64,000 bases of DNA, taken from the NCBI GenBank assembly GCA_010093605.1, contig MU004184.1, positions 887,897 through 951,896 on the forward strand, read 5' to 3'. The DNA is from Lophium mytilinum. Its lineage: Eukaryota; Ascomycota; Dothideomycetes; Mytilinidiales; Mytilinidiaceae. Of the stretch, positions 28,307 to 36,682 are shown piece after piece. Numbering within the stretch: position 1 is the stretch's first letter; each line of letters opens with the position of its first letter. Below the pieces are notes generated by a model. It was not told where the DNA came from, did not search any database, and worked only from the letters and a program-made list of their open reading frames with translations. A program made the translations under genes and the position numbers.

Positions 28307-31300
28307 ATGCCTACCACCAACAACATTCCCGTCGAACAAAGTTCAGGAGTGGCCAGTAACGCCAGTCCAGCAACAAACACGAGGCAGTCAGAGGGTCTTC
28401 GAAACACTCTTGCCTCATCTCGTCGAACCGCAATTGGAGTCGCCGTACGAACTACCAGACGACACTTTACAAACCCTATACAATCTCAAAGAGAAGGCGG
28501 CTTCCCCATACGCCGAGAACGGCGTCGAACCTCGCTGCACAGAGTTCTTACAGGTTTTTTCAGCAGCAGTCCTCCTGCACCCAACCCAGCCATACGCCAT
28601 ATTCGGAGAGATTCTAGTGCCTCAGACGGGCAGTCAGTTTCTAGGGCAGATACCTACGGTTCTCTACAAAGCCTTGACCTCGTATCGCCTGGTACCTTCC
28701 TCTTCAGCGGACCAAGCTTGAGATCTGCTTACTCCAGGAGCTCTTTCGGATACTCGACGTCGCTTCTCGAAAGCCAATCATCCCTCGGTACTGGTAACGA
28801 CACTCCTTTTAGCACAGAGGACTTCGCGCTGCGCAGGATGAATATAGAACAAATGCCGGTTGATCTTGTTGAAGACGGTGTCCTGGAGCCTTTCCTCTAC
28901 TGCGACATTACACGGAATATGTCTGACACCTTTCTCGGGGTTAGCTCGCCGATAGTAAAGCCGGACAACATCGTCTCAGAGGGCTCCTGTTCCGATACCG
29001 ACAGTGGTCTAGGGATGTCAACACGGGCTGCAGCGACTTTGCCTTCAATACTTCCAGCGCGTTTGCTCGTTCAACTGTCAGCATATCTCGAATCTTCTTC
29101 TCTGCAAGCCATGAGACTTACATGCCGATCTTGGTATTCTGCCATTGGTGCAGCCGCTCCTCGCGTATTGCCTCCTCCGTGCAGACTCCCCACTGAGCTC
29201 ATTCAGCATGTATACAGCTTTCTATCACCCAGAGACTTCAATGCAGCCCGTCACTCCTGCCAAACATGGATGACTGCGAGCCTGGACCGAACGATTCTAA
29301 GATCAATGCTCCGTCGTGGCGGGTGGATAGGAGGCGCTGAGCACGACCTTCACAAGAGGTACGTTCGAAATGAATCTGTAGAGCAAGGCAGAGTGGAATG
29401 GTTCCTCAGCAAGCGACTTTCCCGCGAGTGTGCCTTGTCTTGCAACTGGACTGGCAACGGACTCGAAACTCCCGGCACAAGGAACGCGAAATATCGTGAG
29501 CCAATGGTCGAAGTTGCTAGGACAGATTTTGCCGACCTAGCACATGGCTCTGCTGGGCCTGAGGGGCGACATACTGGAGCTCTCGTCTTCACAGTCAGCG
29601 TTTGCGGCCGATTTTTGCTCGTTGCGGAAAGCGGTATGATATACATCTACCAGCTCGAAGACAGTGGTCTCCGGGCTCTGACCAGCGTAGTCTGTCCCCG
29701 AAGAGTTCTGGCAATGAGCATGGATGCTTCGTCTCACAGATTTGCTGTTGCTGCACTTCTAGAAGGCAGAATGGGTCTGGTCTGTGACCTTAACCTCAGC
29801 TCTTCAGACACGGGAGGTTCTGCGATCCCGACTGGCGCTGGACTCAACGATAGAAGTACACTCTTCACGGGCGGACCCGGTAGCCGCTTCGAGGTTCCCC
29901 TAGCGGCGGCCAACGACGAAATACAGCTTGCTGAAATCCGTGTTCAATCGGGCGATGAAGAGGTCAATTTACGAGGCGCCGACCGATATCATGAACGCCA
30001 TTTCATCAATCAGGACTGGCATGTTCTCCTGCGAGGGGGGCCACCAGACGACGTACATGTCCCCAAAGCGCAAGCAATGCCCATTGATAACGGACGTCGA
30101 AGCATCTACCGTCATCTCTGCTCCGACGACGACCCGCCGCGCTGCGTGTCTATCTGTCCACAGCGCCGCTGTGTAGCCTTCGGCTGCTCTGCCGGTATAG
30201 AACTGTACTGGGTCGACGCCATCACCGGGCAAAACCTCAACCGATGGTTTCCTCTCACCTCACCTAGCGACTTCCTCCACTTCCTACCCCCCCGACCTGG
30301 CGTCGACTCCGCCAAAAAGCTCCGCCTAATCTCCAGCGCCGCACACCCCAGCGACCGGCCTTCGATCTACCACCGCTTCCTCTCCAACCGGCCAAACCCT
30401 AGCCTCTACTGGATCGAAAACCCCCTCGCCACCCACGGCCGCGGCGCCTCCAACTCCGACCACTTCCGCGCCGTGCCCCTGAGCGATGGCTACAACGTCC
30501 TCTTCACCGACCCCTCCACCTCCCGTCTCTACCTCGGCAGCGACGCGCCCCAGGGCGGCCCCACAAAGCTCCTCCGCACCCTAATGCTCATGCCCCCAGA
30601 CCCAGACGCCATCCCGCGCATCTACACCGCCGCGGCCGACCTCACCTGGGGCGCGCGCGTCGCGGTCGCCTTCGGCGACAGAATCATCCTCTACTCCGTG
30701 CCCCCGGACGTCTTCGCGCAGGAATGCACCGCCGGCGGCTCCGACCTCCTCGCTGCTGCGGCGGCGGCCCACGAGGGCAAGGAGGCGGACCACTGGGCGC
30801 ACTGGCTGGGCACGGACGAGAAGCTGCGCCTGCTGCACGCGTACTCGTACCCGGCCGACGCGGCGCTGTGGCCCATTGGCATCAAGGGCACCGTCGTGGG
30901 GAGCCTAGATGGGCTAGTCGACCTCGCGATTTACGCGGAGCCCGAGCTGACTATCTGGGCGTTTGGGGCTGATGGGCGCGCGGCGACGTGGCAGATGGAT
31001 GCGGGCCGGCGGCGGGTGGTTGTGGCGCGGAATGTCGGGCGCGATGGGTTGGTGAGCGCGCAGTGTGAGGTGGATGTGGATGGGGATGTTGTTATGGGGG
31101 AGGCGGAGGCGGAGGGGGCGGGAGAGCGGTCGGTGGGTTTTGATGGGCAGGACTCGGCGCAGTGGCAGCGGGTGCCGGGGGCGCTGCGAGTGGAGAATGA
31201 TGAGTTTTTGATTGGGATTGATGTTTCGTCGGGCGAGGCGTGGTATGATCGGGATGGGGATATTGTGATGTTTGATGCGGATGCGAATGAGGTGGGGTGG

Positions 31301-31333
31301 ACGGGGGAGGATTGGTTGGTGCAGGAGAGGTGA
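28307..31333 (+). CDS. Large F-box-like protein with C-terminal propeller-like region
   Basis: Single exon, 1008 residues from ATG 28307. The frame is open from 28202, but that codon is GTG. The N-terminal third is Ser/Arg-rich and disordered. Near residues 260-345 there are two successive F-box-like helical stretches: ARLLVQLSAYLESSSLQAMRL then CRSWY, and RLPTELIQHVYSFLSPRDF then CQTW. The long remainder has repeated beta-strand-like segments (FTVSVCGRFLLVAESGMIYI, CPQRRCVAFGCSAGIELYW, WGARVAVAFGDRIILYS), suggesting a WD40-like propeller. The C-terminus is acidic, with DGDIVMFDADAN. An SCF adaptor role is likely by domain content, but its targets are unknown. Codon use shifts to very GC-rich after about 30250. 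Confidence 0.78.
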   Translation: MPTTNNIPVEQSSGVASNASPATNTRQSEGLRNTLASSRRTAIGVAVRTTRRHFTNPIQSQREGGFPIRRERRRTSLHRVLTGFFSSSPPAPNPAIRHIRRDSSASDGQSVSRADTYGSLQSLDLVSPGTFLFSGPSLRSAYSRSSFGYSTSLLESQSSLGTGNDTPFSTEDFALRRMNIEQMPVDLVEDGVLEPFLYCDITRNMSDTFLGVSSPIVKPDNIVSEGSCSDTDSGLGMSTRAAATLPSILPARLLVQLSAYLESSSLQAMRLTCRSWYSAIGAAAPRVLPPPCRLPTELIQHVYSFLSPRDFNAARHSCQTWMTASLDRTILRSMLRRGGWIGGAEHDLHKRYVRNESVEQGRVEWFLSKRLSRECALSCNWTGNGLETPGTRNAKYREPMVEVARTDFADLAHGSAGPEGRHTGALVFTVSVCGRFLLVAESGMIYIYQLEDSGLRALTSVVCPRRVLAMSMDASSHRFAVAALLEGRMGLVCDLNLSSSDTGGSAIPTGAGLNDRSTLFTGGPGSRFEVPLAAANDEIQLAEIRVQSGDEEVNLRGADRYHERHFINQDWHVLLRGGPPDDVHVPKAQAMPIDNGRRSIYRHLCSDDDPPRCVSICPQRRCVAFGCSAGIELYWVDAITGQNLNRWFPLTSPSDFLHFLPPRPGVDSAKKLRLISSAAHPSDRPSIYHRFLSNRPNPSLYWIENPLATHGRGASNSDHFRAVPLSDGYNVLFTDPSTSRLYLGSDAPQGGPTKLLRTLMLMPPDPDAIPRIYTAAADLTWGARVAVAFGDRIILYSVPPDVFAQECTAGGSDLLAAAAAAHEGKEADHWAHWLGTDEKLRLLHAYSYPADAALWPIGIKGTVVGSLDGLVDLAIYAEPELTIWAFGADGRAATWQMDAGRRRVVVARNVGRDGLVSAQCEVDVDGDVVMGEAEAEGAGERSVGFDGQDSAQWQRVPGALRVENDEFLIGIDVSSGEAWYDRDGDIVMFDADANEVGWTGEDWLVQER

Positions 31334-32550
31334 GTTAGCGTGTGGTGAGACTTACCTAGTTCCTGGAAGTGTAGAGCGAGAGAGATCCTAGATTCGAGCT
31401 CCTATTCAGAATCCTATCTTTATGTTCAACAAGAATCCAGAAGATTGAGTACGTTTGAGGTGTGTGTGACCACAAATAGTGGCGAGTGCGTTTTGAGTAC
31501 GCATAATTTAGGAGAACGCTTTGCGTGTAAGGATGCTGGAATGAAGTGAAATGCAATCGAGAAGGATGAAAGGTGCGAGAGCACGGAGATATTACGGCCT
31601 GGTCTTGTAAAAAGGTGAGTCAAATACGACTATATATCTGCTTTTATTCTCTGTACCTCCATCAACGAAAGTTGAGGACTCTGGTCCAATGGCCCTGGCA
31701 GCATCGGCGAATAAAAAGTTCTTCCAAGGGCTTTTCCCTGCACAGCTTACTTCGGTAAGCCATAGGTTTTTGCTCCCTAAGAGCCCTAGGGCCGAGACCT
31801 ACGGAGATTCTTTCCTTTTGTACCTCTTTAATGTTTTTTGCATTTTCTGATGATAGCGTATGTGACTGAAGAAGTGGTTGATAATTTATCCCTTGGCCCG
31901 TCGCATTTGGCTCCACTAAATCGATAAGAATACAACCAATAGGAAGCTTCCAGTAATGAGAGCTGCAGCGAAAGACTTGAGCAACACATGCCCTCTAGAC
32001 TTTTCATACAATGACCTAGTACCGCATGGGGTTCTGTAGTATATTATAAGAGATCAGAAAAGGACAGTTTAACAAGACTGAGAACCTTGCGGGCCACCTC
32101 AAACAGTGTCAAACTGTCCCTTTACACAGTGTCTTCAACAGAAAGTCCGAGCGTTGCGCGACGACGGGCCAAGGGATAGCGAGCATCCTCTACATCCTTT
32201 GCATCTCTTCATTTCTACGGTCGTGCCTGACCTCCTGCCGATTCCCCAGAAGTACTATTGCATCTGGGAGGAACTTACTCGCTGACACTTCCTCTCTCTG
32301 TTGAAGGCGTTTGATACTCAATTGCCACTACCAGGAGTGCCCCCGTGGGGAGACCAGAACGGAGGCGTCATGTCAAGTTTTGGATTGCGTGAACCAAGCC
32401 TCCTCTTGACCAAGAGAATCCTCGCGACAGGGCCGCCCCTGACAGTTGTGTCCCGGTTACAAAAGCGGCAGAGTGACAGGGTGATCTTCCACAGAGGAAG
32501 AGAGATGGGCGCTAGGATGTTGAGAAAAGAGGAGAATATTACCAATCAAC
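31334..32550. other. Intergenic region between convergent genes
   Basis: 3' flanks of the F-box/propeller gene (+) and the unknown gene (-). A 101-codon frame at 32301-32606 overlaps the end of the minus-strand gene and has no features. No RNA gene recognised. Confidence 0.5.
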
Positions 32551-33963
32551 CTACACTAAGATACCGCTTCCACACTCATAGCGTCTTTCTAAAACGCCTT
32601 GCCTAAGCGTGGATCCAGTCTCTCGACGTTCAACAGGCCAGTACGGTGTCCCTACCTGATAATCGTACCACCCCATAACCCTAGCCTGGGACCGCCATTC
32701 TTCCAAAGTACAAGGGATCGGACACCTAGTCCACTGGATCAACTCCTGGTCAACTTCGAGCGCCTGGCGTATCTTCTTCTCCCGGTAGGAATGTCTAACC
32801 CGCTGCTGGCGCTCCAGCTCGTCCAGGTAAACGTTCATCCCATCCGGCCCATCCCAGCGGCCTACAAACGCCCATTCCACCAGCCGGCGAAGATCCCAGA
32901 AAAAGATCCCTGCATCCTGGAAGAAATTACAAAATTGCGATCTAGTAAGGTCATGTTGAGCCCGCACAGCGTCGAAATACGTCCACCCAGGGGCGGGAGA
33001 ACTGCCATCAGGCCAGTCTGACCACACACGAGCTGTGTGACGGTGGAATATTTGCGGTGATGCCCAGAAGCTGGAGCGGGGTTGGGAGTGACGGCTGACT
33101 TTCTTGAGACTTTGCATGAACGGTTCGAGGATATACCCGAAAGACGAATATCGGGGTGGGAAGAAGCACTGGTGTCCCCCGCACGCACGTGACCATGGGT
33201 TGCTCGTGGTGCGCTCTTCTTCCGTGAGGTATTTGAGAGAGCCTACCTGAAATATTCCGTGGCAGAGATGGTCGTGTCTAGCTATCAGAAAGCGGTGGAC
33301 GCATATAAGTTCGTCAACCTCTGATAGTGATAGGCGAAGGAAGAACCGGCGGGTGACTTCCGCACATGCAGCTCTTCGCTGCACCAACCCGCTGGTAAAA
33401 GGCTTCGCTGGATCCTCTTCGGGATACGGTCGATTGAAGAGCCGCAAGGACCAGAGTGCCCGAGATAATCGGAGATGTTCCGGAGTCGATAGAACGAGAG
33501 GCTCTAATATAGCCCCCGGATTGTTGATGGCACCGACCTGCTGATAGGCCGCGGCTGCTACCAGGTGAACGGCTTGGTCAATCTCCTTTTGGTTGGCACG
33601 AAGCTCTTCAAGGACCGCGAGGGGATCGTTGGCCGCACACAAAACGCGTCGCGACTTATCCGCATCTAGGCTATCCGCAAGAAACACGCCCAGGTTGTCG
33701 AAAGGGAGCTTCTTAGTGCCATTGATAGTCAACGCAGTGAGGATATGGTTTTGGATTTGCAGAGGGCACTGACCTATCGTGTCATGCAATATAGCCTCTG
33801 GGTATTTGAGAAACAAATCTTCAATAAGAGGACTGGCGTTGATGAAGTCGCAGAGAGATTGGAAGTCCATGGACCCAAGAACTGAGAGCTGTAGGTCGAA
33901 TGGTAGGCGTAGAAACGGGAATGAGCGACGAGCATGTTTATTGCGTCTGGAACGGCGAGCCAT
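32551..33963 (-). CDS. Hypothetical protein with F-box-like N-terminus
   Basis: Single exon, 470 residues from ATG 33963; four upstream codons are open but start with TTG. A basic start (MARRSRRNKHARR) is followed by FLRLPFDLQLSVLGSMDFQSLCDFINASP. This resembles the degenerate F-box-like opening of a common fungal family in which the segment LPxDLQ leads into a helical domain. The rest is helical, rich in Trp and Arg near the C-terminus (SQARVMGWYDYQVGTPYW), with no catalytic motif that I recognise. An F-box assignment is tentative. It converges with the upstream plus-strand gene. Confidence 0.7.
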   Translation of the reverse strand: MARRSRRNKHARRSFPFLRLPFDLQLSVLGSMDFQSLCDFINASPLIEDLFLKYPEAILHDTIGQCPLQIQNHILTALTINGTKKLPFDNLGVFLADSLDADKSRRVLCAANDPLAVLEELRANQKEIDQAVHLVAAAAYQQVGAINNPGAILEPLVLSTPEHLRLSRALWSLRLFNRPYPEEDPAKPFTSGLVQRRAACAEVTRRFFLRLSLSEVDELICVHRFLIARHDHLCHGIFQVGSLKYLTEEERTTSNPWSRACGGHQCFFPPRYSSFGYILEPFMQSLKKVSRHSQPRSSFWASPQIFHRHTARVWSDWPDGSSPAPGWTYFDAVRAQHDLTRSQFCNFFQDAGIFFWDLRRLVEWAFVGRWDGPDGMNVYLDELERQQRVRHSYREKKIRQALEVDQELIQWTRCPIPCTLEEWRSQARVMGWYDYQVGTPYWPVERRETGSTLRQGVLERRYECGSGILV

Positions 33964-34108
33964 AATGAGCAACAATGCTTGAATTTTTTAGTTACTTAAA
34001 GATCTGTAGGAAGTTGATACTGGGTGAGTGATGAAGAGAGGGGCAAGTTTGAGATGTTGCAGCCTGGAGCTTCTTCGAAATCGCTAGTATCGTCCGTGCA
34101 CGTTTTCA

Positions 34109-34230
34109 CAGTCTACGAAGTAAGCTGCACTGCTCGGAGCTTGACACCGCCCTCGAGTCTTCGAAACCCTGTGGGGGTACCCCAAGCAGTGGCGTACCAG
34201 TATGCCCAGACTTGTGGCCTGTCACTGTAC
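34109..34230 (+). repeat. Dispersed degenerate repeat A, copy 2
   Basis: Aligns with 412-527, sharing an exact 17-mer (34176-34192) and a following 'tggcctgt' block. A shorter fragment, 'ccaagcggtggcata', at about 34687 resembles the same core. This copy retains more C/G than copy 1. Confidence 0.55.
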
Positions 34231-34480
34231 ATCTTTCCATCGAGCTCATCCAAGAAAGACGTTTCGGAACAGCAGCATATGCCCATACCTCCCTCATTTT
34301 CTGAAACTGAGTATCCGCAGTGTCTGGGCAAGCAACCAATCACGCTAGGCAGGAATAAAGAGGCACACTACAGCAGGTCAACACTGTATGAGGTGGCCCA
34401 AAGAGCTATTAGGCTTGCCAAAGCAGGCATTTTATAAACAGCAATAGCATACTAGCGGACCTTAAGCGGTGCTAAACAAG

Positions 34481-34552
34481 CATATATAGTATATAAATAG
34501 AATAGTATATATATATATGTACCTTATAGATTTATATACTGCTACTCTCTAG
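34481..34552 (+). repeat. AT-rich patch with TA dinucleotide run
   Basis: A stretch dominated by 'tata' steps, with a pure TA run at about 34505-34518. It lies next to degenerate repeat A copy 2 and fits AT-enriched decayed DNA. Confidence 0.7.
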
Positions 34553-35215
34553 GGTTAATAAATTACCACGCTGCCTTTTAGATGCACCTGCTTACCACTG
34601 CTTGAAGTGTTCTAATGAGTTTCTATAGATCCCAGAAGGAAGAACTTCTATCTTTTTTGAATTCCTGAAAATGTATCAAAGCACTCCAAGCGGTGGCATA
34701 CACACCTGCGTAGAATAGAGTGCCACCTTTTTCAAGCTCCGCGTGCTAACGTCTGTTCACTAGTAGTTAGATCTATCTTGTGCTGTTAGAGACAAAAGGG
34801 CTTAGCATCGTAAAAATTGCTCGATGCAGTATAGTCATTTTTCGCAGGTATGCAACCATCTTCGGAATTTACTCCTTTTACTCCGCAGATCGACTTCTGA
34901 ATACCTTCTCACCATCCAATCGCCATTTCTTCCAATTCAATCGGGCAACACTACAGTAGTTGGATATGAGCCAATCAGCGCCTGATGTCAGGAACTAGTT
35001 CGAAAGGTCAGAAAATAGGTCGAGATGTCAGCTCATAGCTCATACGCTCCATTTCTCGAGCTCGGGGGCGCTTCTGATGCGGCGCAAAGCTGCACTACGT
35101 CTGCCACAATATTCTGATTGCAAATACAAATATCCGTGTCTCATTCAAAAATCAACATAAAAACTTCAGACACTGCCACTTCTCTTTCACACAATCTCAC
35201 TCTCATAACCACCAC

Positions 35216-35276
35216 CTTCCCCCTCCCATCTCAAGCCTCAAATAACCCCAATTCAACCCAGCCCACCCCTCTCCAA
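35216..35276 (+). promoter_or_regulatory. CT-rich leader before oxidoreductase start
   Basis: Strongly pyrimidine/A-rich sequence (cttccccctcccatctc and similar) ending in ctccaaaATG. Such CT tracts commonly mark transcription-start regions in filamentous fungi. This is inference from composition only. Confidence 0.4.
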
Positions 35277-35277
35277 A

Positions 35278-36457
35278 ATGTCCACCCCTCCCACCACCAA
35301 CCTCGCCTGGATCATCCCACCCCCCTCGTCACCCCAATCCCTCTCCCTCACCCTCTCCTCCCCCCTCCCCAAACCCACCCCGGGCCCCCACCAAATCCTC
35401 CTCCGCATCACCGCCATCTCCCTCAACTACCGCGACCTCATGGTCGCCACCCACGCCTACCCCCTCCCCGCGAAACCCTCCCTAATCCCAGGCCTCGACG
35501 GCGCCGGCGTCATCGAAGCCACGGGCCCCGACTCCGCCTGGGCCGCCGGCGACGCCGTCCTCGTCTTCTCCAGCACCTGGTACGCCGGCGGCTTCGAGAA
35601 CCTAGACTTTATGACTATCTTGGGCAGCGGCGACATGGACGGCACGCTGCAGCGCTACATGGTGCTCGACGACGCGCGCGCGGTAAGGGCGCCGCGCAAC
35701 CTAAGCGGCGTGGAGGCGGCGACGCTGGGCACGGCGGGCGCGACGGTTGTTAATGCGCTGTTGTGGGGCCCGGCGAGGGTGCGGAAGGGGGATGTGGTGC
35801 TGACGCTGGGGACGGGGGGTGTGAGCTGTTTTGGGATTCAGGTGAGTGGATGTCGTGGGCTGCTAGTCCAGAGGGGCGGCGGTAGAGTTGGTCTAATAAG
35901 GCGTTGTAGATTGCGTCTGCGCTCGGCGCTACGGTGATCGCGACGAGTTCATCGGATGAGAAGTTGGAGGTTGCAAAGAAATTGGGAGCGGCACATGTGG
36001 TGAATTATAAGAAGACGCCGGAGTGGGATGTTGAGGTCTTGCGGCTCACGAATGGGAGGGGAGTGGATCAAGTGTTGGAGGTTGGGGGCGCGCAGACGAT
36101 CGTGAAGTCGCTGAAGAGCACGCGGGCCGGGGGGCTGGTGACGGTGATTGGGGCCTTGAGCGAGGGTAGTCCGGTGGATATATTGCCGTTGATATTGATG
36201 GGGGCGAAGACTGGTGAGTGCGCGATCGCGGTCGAGACCTTTGAGTATGGACTTTGAGTAAGTAGGCTAATCGTTTTGCAGTTCGTGGCTCGATGGCAAT
36301 GAGCAAGGACATGGTGGAGGAATTGGTGAAAATTGTGGAGGAGTTCGACATTCATCCTGTGGTTTCGAAGGCGTTTGAGTTTGATGAGGCTGTGAAGGCG
36401 TATGAGGCGCTTAGGGAGCAGAAGGATATTGGAAAGATTGTTGTCAAGGGGGCTTGA
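35278..36457 (+). CDS. Zinc-type medium-chain alcohol dehydrogenase / quinone oxidoreductase
   Basis: Three exons: 35278-35841, 35910-36213 and 36282-36457, giving 347 residues. The N-terminal GroES-like fold shows LNYRDLMVATHAYP and LIPGLDGAGVIEATG. The Rossmann part has VLTLGTGGVSCFGIQIASALGA and VIATSSSDEKLEVAKKLGA, then DQVLEVGGAQT. The NAD(P)H-binding loop is clear, whereas the usual structural-zinc cysteines are absent. It therefore resembles zinc-independent quinone oxidoreductase-like MDR enzymes common in fungi. The physiological substrate is unknown. Both introns are 68 nt with GTGAGT donors. It converges with PRP28, whose stop lies 226 bp away. Confidence 0.88.
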
Positions 36458-36682
36458 GGGAAACATTACTTGGATCCGGAGAGATGAAGACTTCAAGGCC
36501 GAGTCAATTAGAAAGCCATTAGAAACTATGATTCTCATTGATAGAGAGATTGCTGCTACTTAAAGTAACCGCAAACTTTCAGGCCAGGCAGATTGCCATG
36601 GGCATTGCTGCTGTTGGCAGACTTCGCTCAACTTCAGTCCCATAGTGTACAAAACACAGCAAGAAGCCCCATCATCCGCCTC

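Larger units (their letters stand above)
33964..35277. other. Intergenic region with repeat copy and AT-rich patch
   Basis: Contains degenerate repeat A copy 2 (34109-34230), an AT-rich patch (34481-34552) and then a CT-rich leader before the oxidoreductase ATG. A 137-codon frame at 34024-34437 runs through the repeat, begins with GTG and is not believed. Confidence 0.6.

Noticed and set aside
28254-28721. 155-codon frame overlapping the F-box/propeller gene
   Set aside because: Wholly inside the 3-kb single-exon gene in another phase; considered a shadow frame.
34024-34437. 137-codon plus-strand frame
   Set aside because: Begins with GTG and runs through degenerate repeat A; not a credible gene.
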